From CAZGQY01 sp964528035 (GTDB taxonomy: Bacteria > Pseudomonadota > Gammaproteobacteria > Methylococcales > UBA1147): a stretch of DNA of 11,257 bases. Below, piece after piece: positions 5,898-11,257 of the stretch. Both the position numbers and the translations under genes were made by a program. The DNA lies in NCBI GenBank assembly GCA_964528035.1, contig CAZGQY010000140.1, positions 1 through 11,257 of the forward strand, read 5' to 3'. Under the pieces are notes generated by a model that saw only the letters and a list, made by a program, of their open reading frames with translations, searched no databases and had not been told where the DNA came from. The stretch's first letter is position 1. Every line of letters begins with the position of its first letter.

Positions 5898-6431
5898 CTA
5901 ATAATTTCCCTGCCAAATACGCTGTATATCACTTTCTTCTTCAATATTCCAAAATTGGGTTGTCATTTTAAAATCATGGAAAAAGGATGCGCTAAAAGCA
6001 TGACAGCCCTCAACACATAAACTTAAATATTTGTGTTGAGCTTCTGACGCAGACAAATAGGCATACAGATCCTGGTCTTTTGCCCAGAACAATATTGCTT
6101 TATCCACGAGTTGGTCATCATAATAGCGATGTACATTTACTTCATGCATCGTATAGATCTGTTCCCGGCTTTTCAGCTGCTCGAACGATTTGGCCTGCAT
6201 TTCAAAACATGCGCCATTCATTGGAGTATCTGGGCATGCTTTTTCCAGGTTCAGTACACAAACAGGGTGGTGTGTCCGATTGCAAAAACGATAATGAGAG
6301 GCTAAATTGAATATTCGGCGAAAACCATAGACTTTCGCCGGGTAAATATTGGATGCCTCGGGAACGGTGCTTTTTAATGATGCCTCGTTCAATAAACTGC
6401 CGTAAGCGAAAATTTTTATATTTTCGGTCAT
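5898..6431 (-). CDS. Gamma-glutamylcyclotransferase-fold protein
   Basis: A 177-residue protein with the N-terminal signature IFAYGSLLNEASLKSTVP (YGSL at residues 10-13) and a central LKSREQIYTMHEV. In the family, a Glu in this central region (here probably Glu90, RExxY) is the acid/base residue. The fold covers gamma-glutamylcyclotransferases and related gamma-glutamylamine cyclotransferases, which release 5-oxoproline from gamma-glutamyl compounds; the exact substrate cannot be assigned. There is no signal peptide. The gene is 97 bases upstream of hspQ on the same strand and could head a longer transcript. No Shine-Dalgarno is seen before the ATG at 6431. Confidence 0.82.
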   Translation of the reverse strand: MTENIKIFAYGSLLNEASLKSTVPEASNIYPAKVYGFRRIFNLASHYRFCNRTHHPVCVLNLEKACPDTPMNGACFEMQAKSFEQLKSREQIYTMHEVNVHRYYDDQLVDKAILFWAKDQDLYAYLSASEAQHKYLSLCVEGCHAFSASFFHDFKMTTQFWNIEEESDIQRIWQGNY

Positions 6432-6775
6432 TAGAGGTATGCCGTCTTAAAGATGCGCATGTAGAGAGTTTTCGAAAAATGTATGCTGGATAATGAACTA
6501 TGTTGTAAATAATTACTATAGTTTGCTTGCCTGCATTGGCGAAGTACGGTGTTTCGGGTCATTACCAATTTGGTCAGCACGGGTGCGGAAGTAGCGTAAA
6601 GGCTTGAAAAGCGAAAAACTAAGCCCCATTTCTGAATTATAGCGGGTAGTTGTATTGGTTTTGGGTAACCGACTATCTGGCATTATGCATCATTAGGTTC
6701 TACAATAGCGAAACTCATTTGACATTATATTGTCGAATGCAATGGAATTTAGTTAAAACGTATATCGAGGTTATT
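6432..6775. other. 344-base divergent intergenic region upstream of yccA
   Basis: Shared upstream region of the minus-strand cyclotransferase-like gene and yccA. An open frame extends upstream of the yccA ATG to about 6650, but the extra residues do not resemble YccA. Apart from the promoter candidate at 6719-6748 I see no RNA gene, repeat or operator here. Confidence 0.55.
6719..6748 (+). promoter_or_regulatory. Sigma-70-type promoter candidate for yccA
   Basis: A perfect TTGACA (6719-6724) is followed after 18 bases by TGGAAT (6743-6748, four of six matches to TATAAT). Transcription would start near 6755, leaving a leader of about 20 bases that contains the ribosome-binding site at 6767-6770. 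Position and spacing are plausible; the -10 is weak. Confidence 0.4.
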
Positions 6776-7447
6776 ATGAGATTAAATCAGGTAATGCAAC
6801 ACTCTGAAGCTCAGGCTCTGGAGACCAATAAAGTGTTAAGAAACACTTATGGTCTGCTTTCCATGACGCTTTTGTTCAGTGCCGCTACCGCTGGCATTGC
6901 AATGGCTACAAATATGACGCCATTTAACCCATTGTTAACTATAGGTGGTTATTTTGCACTGCTGTTTTTGACGTCAAAATTCAGCAATAGCGGACTCGGT
7001 ATTGTCTTTGTTTTTGCCCTGACTGGATTTATGGGCTTGACTCTGGGGCCGATTTTGTCGATTTATATGACGGCATTCAGTAATGGCTCGCAACTGGTTA
7101 TGACTGCGTTGGGCGGAACCGGTATTATCTTCCTTGGACTTTCAGGATACGCGCTAACCAGCCGCAAGGATTTCAGCTTTCTTGGTGGATTTTTGATGGT
7201 TGGAATACTGGTCGCATTTCTGGCTGGAATTGTAGCCATGTTTGTACCCAGCATGCCAGGTTTGTCCCTGGGTGTATCGGCAATGTTTATTCTGTTGATG
7301 TCAGGTTTGATTTTGTACCAGACCAGCGAAATCATTCACGGTGGTGAAACCAATTACATATTGGCGACCGTTACCTTGTATGTTTCGATTTACAATTTGT
7401 TTATGAGTCTTCTTCATATTCTGGCTGCATTCAGCGGTGACGATTGA
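6776..7447 (+). CDS. yccA: YccA, Bax inhibitor-1 family membrane protein, FtsH modulator
   Basis: A 223-residue inner-membrane protein with about seven hydrophobic segments and the family C-terminus TSEIIHGGETNYILATVTLY followed by SIYNLFMSLLHIL. It closely follows E. coli YccA (about 219 residues), including HKVLRNTY-like NKVLRNTYGLLS at the start and KDFSFLGG in the middle. E. coli YccA is a substrate and inhibitor of the membrane protease FtsH. The ATG at 6776 is chosen because GAGG lies at 6767-6770 and homology begins here; the in-frame extension to 6650 is discarded. The gene is monocistronic, bounded by a promoter candidate upstream and a strong terminator downstream. Confidence 0.95.
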   Translation: MRLNQVMQHSEAQALETNKVLRNTYGLLSMTLLFSAATAGIAMATNMTPFNPLLTIGGYFALLFLTSKFSNSGLGIVFVFALTGFMGLTLGPILSIYMTAFSNGSQLVMTALGGTGIIFLGLSGYALTSRKDFSFLGGFLMVGILVAFLAGIVAMFVPSMPGLSLGVSAMFILLMSGLILYQTSEIIHGGETNYILATVTLYVSIYNLFMSLLHILAAFSGDD

Positions 7448-7467
7448 GAATATTCAGAATCGTATAG

Positions 7468-7496
7468 AAAAAGCCCGGCAGTAGCCGGGTTTTTTT
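7468..7496. terminator. Strong bidirectional rho-independent terminator
   Basis: CCCGGC (7474-7479) pairs with GCCGGG (7484-7489) around AGTA, extended by a G-T and A-T pairs. Five As stand on the left and seven Ts on the right, so it works for yccA on the plus strand and, more weakly, for serS on the minus strand. It lies between the two convergent stop codons. Confidence 0.93.
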
Positions 7497-7541
7497 GTTT
7501 TTAGAATTTGTTTATTCCCGTATTCTAAGAGAAGATTGGGA

Positions 7542-8816
7542 TTAGGTAATTATTGTCTGGCCGCCCATATAAGGTTGTAATGCCGAAGGAATACGAATGT
7601 TCCCGCTTGCATCCTGGTAGTTTTCCATAACGGCGATCAACGCCCGACCTGCGGCGACTCCGGAACCATTCAATGTATGCACCAGTTCTGGTTTTCCTGT
7701 TGCTGGGTTGCGCCATCGAGCCTGCAGCCGCCGGGCTTGAAAATCCCGGAAATTGCTGCATGATGAGATTTCTCGATATTTTTCCTGTCCGGGTAACCAG
7801 ACTTCTAAATCGTAAGTTTTTGCAGATGAAAAACCGGTATCGCCTGCGCACAGTAAAATCTTGCGAAAGGGTAATTCCAGCTTGCGTAATATTTGTTCTG
7901 CATGCCCGGTCAATTCTTCATGAGCCGTCTCTGAATCATTTGCGCGCACAATCTGCACAAGTTCGACTTTTTCAAATTGATGCTGCCTGATCATTCCCCG
8001 CACATCTTTGCCGTGAGATCCCGCTTCGCTGCGAAAGCAAGGTGTATGGGCCACATATTTTAGAGGCATCAACTGATCGTTGACAATCTCGTCTCTGACC
8101 AGATTGGTTACAGGTACTTCAGCTGTTGGGATCAGGTAAAACGGTGGATTATTCTTAACGGCAAAAAGATCTTCTTCAAATTTTGGTAACTGCCCGGTGC
8201 CACGCATACTGTCCGCGTTGACCATAAAGGGTACGTACACTTCCGTATAGCCATGTTCGCGGATATGAGTATCCAGCATAAACTGGATTAAGGCTCGCTG
8301 TAAACTGGCTAACCCACCACTTAGTGTAACGAAACGGGCAGAGGCGAGTTTGGCTCCACTATCAAAGTCCATCTTTCCAAGCCGAGCTCCCAGGTCGACG
8401 TGATCTCTGGGTTCGAAGTTAAACTCTGGTATGTCGCCAAACAGGCTTATTTCGACATTATCGTCTTCATTGGCACCAGAGGGGACGTCATCATCGAGAA
8501 TATTCGGAATTTCTAATAGCCGTGTATCCCACTCATTTTGCAATTCAGTCAGGGAGTCCTCAGCCGCTTTTAACTGATCGCCCAGGTTTTGCACTTCGTC
8601 CAACAGGGGTTGAATATCACCGCCCTCGGATTTTACCTTGCCAATGACCTTGGAGCGTGTATTTCGTGTATTTTGCAGCGACTGAGTGTGTATTTGTATT
8701 TCTTTCCGACGACTGTCCAGGTCAATAAATATCTGAGTATTCAGCTTATAGGCTCGCCGCTCAAGTTGCCCGGCAACCTGATCGATTTGGGTTCTTAATA
8801 GACGTGGGTCAAGCAT
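7542..8816 (-). CDS. serS: Seryl-tRNA synthetase
   Basis: A 424-residue class II synthetase that charges tRNA-Ser and tRNA-Sec with serine. The N-terminal coiled-coil arm that grips the tRNA long variable loop spans about residues 27-100. The catalytic domain has TAEVP (231-235, serine binding), motif 2 FRSEAGSHGKDVRGMIRQHQ (261-280), EISSCSNFRDFQARR (349-363) and motif 3 NGSGVAAGRALIA (383-395). Length is close to the E. coli enzyme (430). It follows crcB by 52 bases on the same strand, an arrangement also found in Pseudomonas-type genomes. No ribosome-binding site is apparent before the ATG. Transcription ends at the terminator at 7468-7496. Confidence 0.98.
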   Translation of the reverse strand: MLDPRLLRTQIDQVAGQLERRAYKLNTQIFIDLDSRRKEIQIHTQSLQNTRNTRSKVIGKVKSEGGDIQPLLDEVQNLGDQLKAAEDSLTELQNEWDTRLLEIPNILDDDVPSGANEDDNVEISLFGDIPEFNFEPRDHVDLGARLGKMDFDSGAKLASARFVTLSGGLASLQRALIQFMLDTHIREHGYTEVYVPFMVNADSMRGTGQLPKFEEDLFAVKNNPPFYLIPTAEVPVTNLVRDEIVNDQLMPLKYVAHTPCFRSEAGSHGKDVRGMIRQHQFEKVELVQIVRANDSETAHEELTGHAEQILRKLELPFRKILLCAGDTGFSSAKTYDLEVWLPGQEKYREISSCSNFRDFQARRLQARWRNPATGKPELVHTLNGSGVAAGRALIAVMENYQDASGNIRIPSALQPYMGGQTIIT

Positions 8817-8868
8817 GAGGTTTAATGGGTTGTCCTGTTAGTTTTAATGGGTCGTTATTCACTGTATT

Positions 8869-9576
8869 TTATACCTGTCTTCCCAGGATTGAGCCTAACC
8901 AGAAAAATAATAGGCAAATGGCCGCATTACCCATAAAGACACTCAGTAGTACGCTCATTTCGGTCTTAAAGGCATGACCCTCTTCGATCAGATATAAAAT
9001 CAGATACAAACTTGAAAACGTGACGAATGCGCCAACGACTACAACGATAACAGCAGCACGATGCTCTAAACTGAGTCCTGCCCGTTCAGCCAATACGGCA
9101 ATTAGTACACCGATTAGACACGAGCCAATGATGTTTACACCAATAATTGCATACGGAAATATCCAACCGAACCACCGTATGACACCACCGGAGTACATAA
9201 ATAATGCACGTCCCGCGAGAAGTCCCAACCATACCGCAAAAATACACGCGGTTACACTGACAATAATGTTCAATCCGGCTTTGCCGTAATTACCCTGCTC
9301 TAACAGGTAAAGTGTTTCCAGAGAAAATGTTGAAAAAGTCGTGAAAGAACCGAATAGTCCGATTAAAATTGCGGCCCGGTATTCCATCGTGATCGCGACC
9401 CTTTGTAAAATCAATGCTTCAGTCAGCAATCCAATTAACAATGATCCAATCACATTGACTGTGAGTGTGCCATAAGGAAATCCACGTCCCAGCCAGTTAT
9501 AAACACCCGTAGAAACGAAAAACCTCAGTAATGCGCCAACAGCGCCACCAATTGCTATTGATAGAAGTTGATTCAT
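8869..9576 (-). CDS. crcB: Fused two-domain CrcB/Fluc fluoride channel, second domain lacking helix 1
   Basis: At 235 residues this is nearly twice a normal CrcB. Residues 1-126 form a complete four-helix Fluc subunit: GGAVGALLRF, FPYGTLTVNVIGS (Asn41) and GSFTTFSTFSLET (Phe81, Phe84, Glu87). Residues 129-235 repeat it: SGGVIRWFGWIFPYAIIGVN aligns without gaps to STGVYNWLGRGFPYGTLTVN (22-41), so homology starts after helix 1. The repeat keeps Asn148 and Phe187 but has Leu190 for the second pore Phe and Ile193 for the Glu. Fluc normally works as an antiparallel dimer exporting fluoride; a 4+3 layout would place the second domain inverted within one chain. The start forms an ATGA overlap with the preceding 94-codon ORF, and there is no separate ribosome-binding site. 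I found no fluoride riboswitch. Confidence 0.93.
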   Translation of the reverse strand: MNQLLSIAIGGAVGALLRFFVSTGVYNWLGRGFPYGTLTVNVIGSLLIGLLTEALILQRVAITMEYRAAILIGLFGSFTTFSTFSLETLYLLEQGNYGKAGLNIIVSVTACIFAVWLGLLAGRALFMYSGGVIRWFGWIFPYAIIGVNIIGSCLIGVLIAVLAERAGLSLEHRAAVIVVVVGAFVTFSSLYLILYLIEEGHAFKTEMSVLLSVFMGNAAICLLFFWLGSILGRQV

Positions 9577-9857
9577 AGGAGTTTAAAAGCCTTCGCCAGG
9601 GTTGCCGACGCTTTTTCTGTTTTGCCAGGGAATACCAAAACATCGACATCGCCGTAAGCCCGGATTACGTCTTGGTAAGAGTGATCCCTTCTAATGACAT
9701 TTTTAATATCCACGGCTAGCCAAGCTTGAGAAGATACCGCCATTTTATAGCGCTGGCGGTATGGATACAATAACAATACCTTGATTGTATATACCTTAAG
9801 GAGCGAGGTTTTAGACAATTCGTCAAGAAGGTGAACTCTTTCCTGCAAGCTGTTCAC
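9573..9857 (-). CDS. Hypothetical 94-residue protein, possible broken-gene remnant
   Basis: Starts with GTG at 9857 and ends in an ATGA overlap with crcB, which favours translation. No family is firmly recognised. The C-terminal VIRAYGDVDVLVFPGKTE (about residues 64-81) is reminiscent of the donor-site region of GT4 glycosyltransferases (AYxDADVLVFPSxTE), but the flanking GT-B domain is missing, so if related it is a fragment. Near the N-terminus, LSKTSLLK is encoded by 15 bases identical to the outer end of the palindromic repeat (9799-9813), suggesting that repeat insertion truncated or rebuilt the 5' end. In Pseudomonas-like genomes this position upstream of crcB-serS often holds rarA, which is absent. 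An inverted repeat overlaps the start codon. Confidence 0.45.
   Translation of the reverse strand: MNSLQERVHLLDELSKTSLLKVYTIKVLLLYPYRQRYKMAVSSQAWLAVDIKNVIRRDHSYQDVIRAYGDVDVLVFPGKTEKASATLAKAFKLL
9799..9813 (-). repeat. 15-base match to the outer end of the palindromic element
   Basis: AGGAGCGAGGTTTTA at 9799-9813 is the exact reverse complement of the outer end of the element (3677-3691, and 39-53). Beyond 15 bases the similarity decays quickly. It lies inside the 94-codon ORF. An exact 15-mer match is unlikely by chance in 11 kb, so a degraded insertion remnant is plausible. Confidence 0.45.
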
Positions 9858-9876
9858 ATTTTTGATCTGAACAGCT
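9848..9876. promoter_or_regulatory. Perfect 9-base inverted repeat over the start of the 94-codon ORF
   Basis: AGCTGTTCA (9848-9856) and TGAACAGCT (9868-9876) are perfect inverted copies 11 bases apart. The GTG start at 9857-9855 lies in the edge of the stem. It could be an operator for a dimeric regulator or an mRNA hairpin that sequesters the start; there is no T run, so it is not a terminator. Confidence 0.5.
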
Positions 9877-9883
9877 CTTTAGC

Positions 9884-9916
9884 TTGCAATTACGAATGAG
9901 AATGATTATCATTACT
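9884..9916 (+). promoter_or_regulatory. Fur box overlapping a promoter for the 88-residue gene
   Basis: Positions 9898-9916 match 16 of 19 bases of the Fur consensus GATAATGATTATCATTATC, with a perfect AATGATTATCATT palindrome core (9901-9913). A promoter overlaps it: TTGCAA (9884-9889), 17 bases, TATCAT (9907-9912, five of six). Iron-loaded Fur bound here would cover the -10 element and shut off the plus-strand gene at 9994. The same site could also affect the divergent 94-codon ORF/crcB/serS transcript. Confidence 0.8.
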
Positions 9917-9917
9917 G

Positions 9918-9952
9918 TAAATGTAACGGCATTTAAAGAGCAACCTCTTTAA
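9918..9952 (+). other. Two overlapping hairpins in the leader of the 88-residue gene
   Basis: TAAATG (9918-9923) pairs with CATTTA (9930-9935) around TAACGG. TTAAAGAG (9933-9940) pairs perfectly with CTCTTTAA (9945-9952) around CAAC. They share bases 9933-9935, so both cannot form fully at once. No T run follows, so they are not terminators. They may be leader structures or parts of a larger DNA palindrome around the Fur box. Confidence 0.4.
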
Positions 9953-9993
9953 TTAGGCCACTCTATCAACTTCTATCAAAATGAAATCGAGTA

Positions 9994-10260
9994 ATGGGAT
10001 ACTACATTTATGCCTGGCTTGAAAACGGAAAGCCACAATTGCAAATTGTCGATGCAAAGTCTAAATCTGTTTGTGTAACCTGGAGTTACCAAGACAAGAA
10101 CATACACAGCCAGGATGATAAAAAGGAAATTCAAAGACTTTTCAAAGATCTTCTTTTGCTAACGTGTAAACAGGAATTACGTCACTGCAGGGTCTTTAGA
10201 GCAGAACCTGTTCAAAAACATTGCGGCGTGCTTGCCTTCGACGATCCTGTTAGTGCCTAA
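9994..10260 (+). CDS. Fur-controlled 88-residue protein of unknown function
   Basis: Starts MGYYIYAWLENGKPQLQIVD, a two-strand-like N-terminus, followed by a helical KEIQRLFKDLLLL (44-56) and a Cys/His-containing C-terminal half. Cys27, Cys58, Cys65 and Cys77 with His38, His64 and His76 give a possible metal site; CKQELRHC spans 58-65. There is no signal peptide or membrane helix, so a cytosolic location is expected. I do not recognise the family. The Fur box overlapping its promoter points to expression under iron limitation. Only a weak GAG stands before the ATG; a 13-codon frame beginning at 9981 overlaps the start out of frame. The gene is convergent with DUF484, 33 bases away, with no obvious terminator between them. 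Confidence 0.72.
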   Translation: MGYYIYAWLENGKPQLQIVDAKSKSVCVTWSYQDKNIHSQDDKKEIQRLFKDLLLLTCKQELRHCRVFRAEPVQKHCGVLAFDDPVSA

Positions 10261-10293
10261 AAATATTAATGTGTTTAAAATTCCTATTTTTGC

Positions 10294-10989
10294 TTAGTCA
10301 ACATATATTGATAATCCTGAGAGCATGGTGGTTAACGAAACCAATAAATCCAATTGGGTGCCCCGTCCGTAACATTGCCAGGCAACGCTAGCAACGGCGA
10401 GTAAGGCTTCGCGTCCTGAATATTGAAAGGGGATCAAAACGGTGGAATTAATTTTTTCGTGATTGTGGCCAAAAAGTGCAATGACGTGCTCTTGTTGAAG
10501 GCTTCCGCATAGTGGCTTTGGATTGTTCAGTAATAGACAGAACAATCCTCGTAGCTGTGGCTCCAATGGGTAAATATGCGATTCAGCATCAGTATCCGGG
10601 TTTAGTGTGTTTGACGAGACAAAAAATTTAACCCAATTAGCGTCAAAATGCTGAATTAGAAAATTTCTGAAAGTTTGTAATAATTCGGCACGGTGGTCAC
10701 ACTCGAACAATCCTGAAACCAATAGTGGAAAATTTTCTACAAGTAATTTTGAAGAATTTTCGCGATGTTGCTGGCAATCGAGTTTTTGTTGCAAAGCGGT
10801 TAGTTGTTCACGCAGTAATCGCGTTTGATGTTCAAGCAACGATACAGCTCCGTCACCGATGCCATGTGGAACGGTCATTTGTTGCAACAATTCGGGGTGT
10901 TCTACAAGAAAACCCGGATGAGTTTGCAGGTATCGGATAACTGATGACCTATCCGCGATGAATTCCTCGAGTTGCTCTTCAGCTTTCAT
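10294..10989 (-). CDS. DUF484 family protein
   Basis: A 231-residue protein of the DUF484 family, recognised by the N-terminal VIRYLQTHPGFLVEHPELLQ (residues 18-37), GDGAVSLLEHQ and a following coiled segment LLREQLTALQQKL, ahead of a GAF-like C-terminal domain. Function is unknown. In many gammaproteobacteria the gene lies between dapF and xerC in the order dapF-DUF484-xerC. Here neither neighbour is present: downstream is the convergent Fur-controlled gene, and upstream no dapF C-terminus can be found. The synteny block has therefore been broken in this lineage. AGAG and TAGG before the ATG offer only weak ribosome-binding support. Confidence 0.92.
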   Translation of the reverse strand: MKAEEQLEEFIADRSSVIRYLQTHPGFLVEHPELLQQMTVPHGIGDGAVSLLEHQTRLLREQLTALQQKLDCQQHRENSSKLLVENFPLLVSGLFECDHRAELLQTFRNFLIQHFDANWVKFFVSSNTLNPDTDAESHIYPLEPQLRGLFCLLLNNPKPLCGSLQQEHVIALFGHNHEKINSTVLIPFQYSGREALLAVASVAWQCYGRGTQLDLLVSLTTMLSGLSIYVD

Positions 10990-11257
10990 GAGCCTACTCT
11001 AGGGTTTTGGTGTGTGGCTGTCAATTTCCGTTTTAAGTTAGGAGCTTGAAGGTGAATGGGTTGGTGAGAGAACTTTGGGTGTAGCAGTGCATGAATGGGA
11101 TTCCGTGATGGAAGTGTTTGAAGAGTGGCAGCGAGTAACCAAAGGTATATTAATAGGTATCGATGAATGACTGGTCTTTGTAGGGCTAGCCCTGGACAAC
11201 CTTCCACGGCTAAACGGTTCCCAATAAAAAGGCAATATAATACAATATAATACAATT
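10990..11257. other. Right-end region without a convincing gene
   Basis: Frames open on the minus strand here, including one ending in an ATGA overlap with the DUF484 start, but their translations have low-complexity, unprotein-like composition. On the plus strand the stretch 11042-11170 reads a 42-residue acidic peptide without an ATG near its beginning (ELEGEWVGERTLGVAVHEWD, then SVMEVFEEWQRVTKGILIGI) that looks more protein-like and may be a gene remnant. The AT-rich tandem repeat at 11233-11257 closes the window. Confidence 0.4.
11233..11257. repeat. AT-rich 10-base tandem repeat
   Basis: CAATATAATA occurs twice in tandem (11233-11242, 11243-11252), followed by CAATT, and may continue beyond the window. 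The period matches one helical turn, and each unit contains TATAAT on the plus strand. It could be a promoter region for a rightward gene or a simple AT-rich repeat. Confidence 0.6.

Noticed and set aside
5801..5900. Minus-strand frame between the cyclotransferase-like gene and hspQ ending at about 5828
   Set aside because: Looks slightly protein-like but would need a frameshift in the upstream gene, whose own ending is acceptable.
6650..6775. Upstream extension of the yccA frame
   Set aside because: Homology to YccA begins near 6776, where a GAGG ribosome-binding site precedes an ATG, and the extension overlaps the likely promoter.
9577..9900. Fluoride (crcB-type) riboswitch upstream of crcB
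   Set aside because: No GGNGAUGG-type core with the conserved pseudoknot segment was recognisable by eye; the space before crcB is occupied by a coupled ORF.
9981..10022. 13-codon frame overlapping the start of the 88-residue gene
   Set aside because: No ribosome-binding site and no leader-peptide character; most likely chance.
10986..11255. Minus-strand 89-codon frame ending in an ATGA overlap with DUF484
   Set aside because: The translation has an odd composition with no family resemblance and begins in the AT-rich tandem repeat. The ATGA overlap can arise by chance. It is not the dapF C-terminus.
1..11257. CRISPR arrays, tRNA, rRNA, integrase or autonomous transposase genes
   Set aside because: None could be seen. 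The repeats present are palindromic elements and short tandem repeats, not spaced arrays.

Overview
The window reads as chromosomal DNA of a moderately AT-rich, flagellated gammaproteobacterium, probably of marine type. The evidence is hspQ, yccA, a crcB-serS neighbourhood, a DUF484 gene, a pyruvoyl phosphatidylserine decarboxylase, a DUF5610 gene behind a sigma-28-like promoter, and a near-consensus Fur box. Genus cannot be fixed from sequence alone. Few starts have a clear Shine-Dalgarno; hspQ and yccA are exceptions.

Layout. 1-55: right half of a palindromic mobile repeat cut by the window edge. 118-978 (+): psd. 979-1342: a gap holding a possible 17-codon ORF. 1343-2140 (+): a two-gene partner-switch module, STAS anti-sigma antagonist plus HATPase kinase. 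2235-3422 (-): a DUF5610 protein behind a sigma-28-like promoter at 3460-3486. 3531-3691: a complete copy of the palindromic repeat, followed by a REP-like/tandem motif. 3783-4383 (-): a nucleotidyltransferase with a 65-residue partner, the two genes overlapping by 56 bases. 4442-5800 (-): hspQ and an M42-like metallopeptidase, 3 bases apart. 5898-6431 (-): a gamma-glutamylcyclotransferase-fold protein. 6776-7447 (+): yccA, sharing a strong bidirectional terminator with serS. 9857-7542 (-): a 94-residue ORF, a fused two-domain crcB and serS. 9884-9952: a divergent control region with a Fur box inside a wider inverted repeat. 9994-10260 (+): an unrecognised Cys/His-containing 88-residue protein. 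10294-10989 (-): a DUF484 protein without its usual dapF and xerC neighbours. 10990-11257: no convincing gene.

How parts fit. Most genes are housekeeping: membrane lipid synthesis (psd), membrane-protein quality control (yccA, modulator of FtsH), proteolysis (hspQ with a peptidase), translation (serS) and fluoride export (crcB). The accessory content is the palindromic repeat and the nucleotidyltransferase pair next to it. The points most worth following are the fused fluoride channel, in which the second repeat seems to have lost its first membrane helix (4+3 layout) and some pore residues; the sigma-28 signal on an uncharacterised DUF5610 gene; the Fur-controlled small Cys/His protein; and the nucleotidyltransferase/partner overlap.
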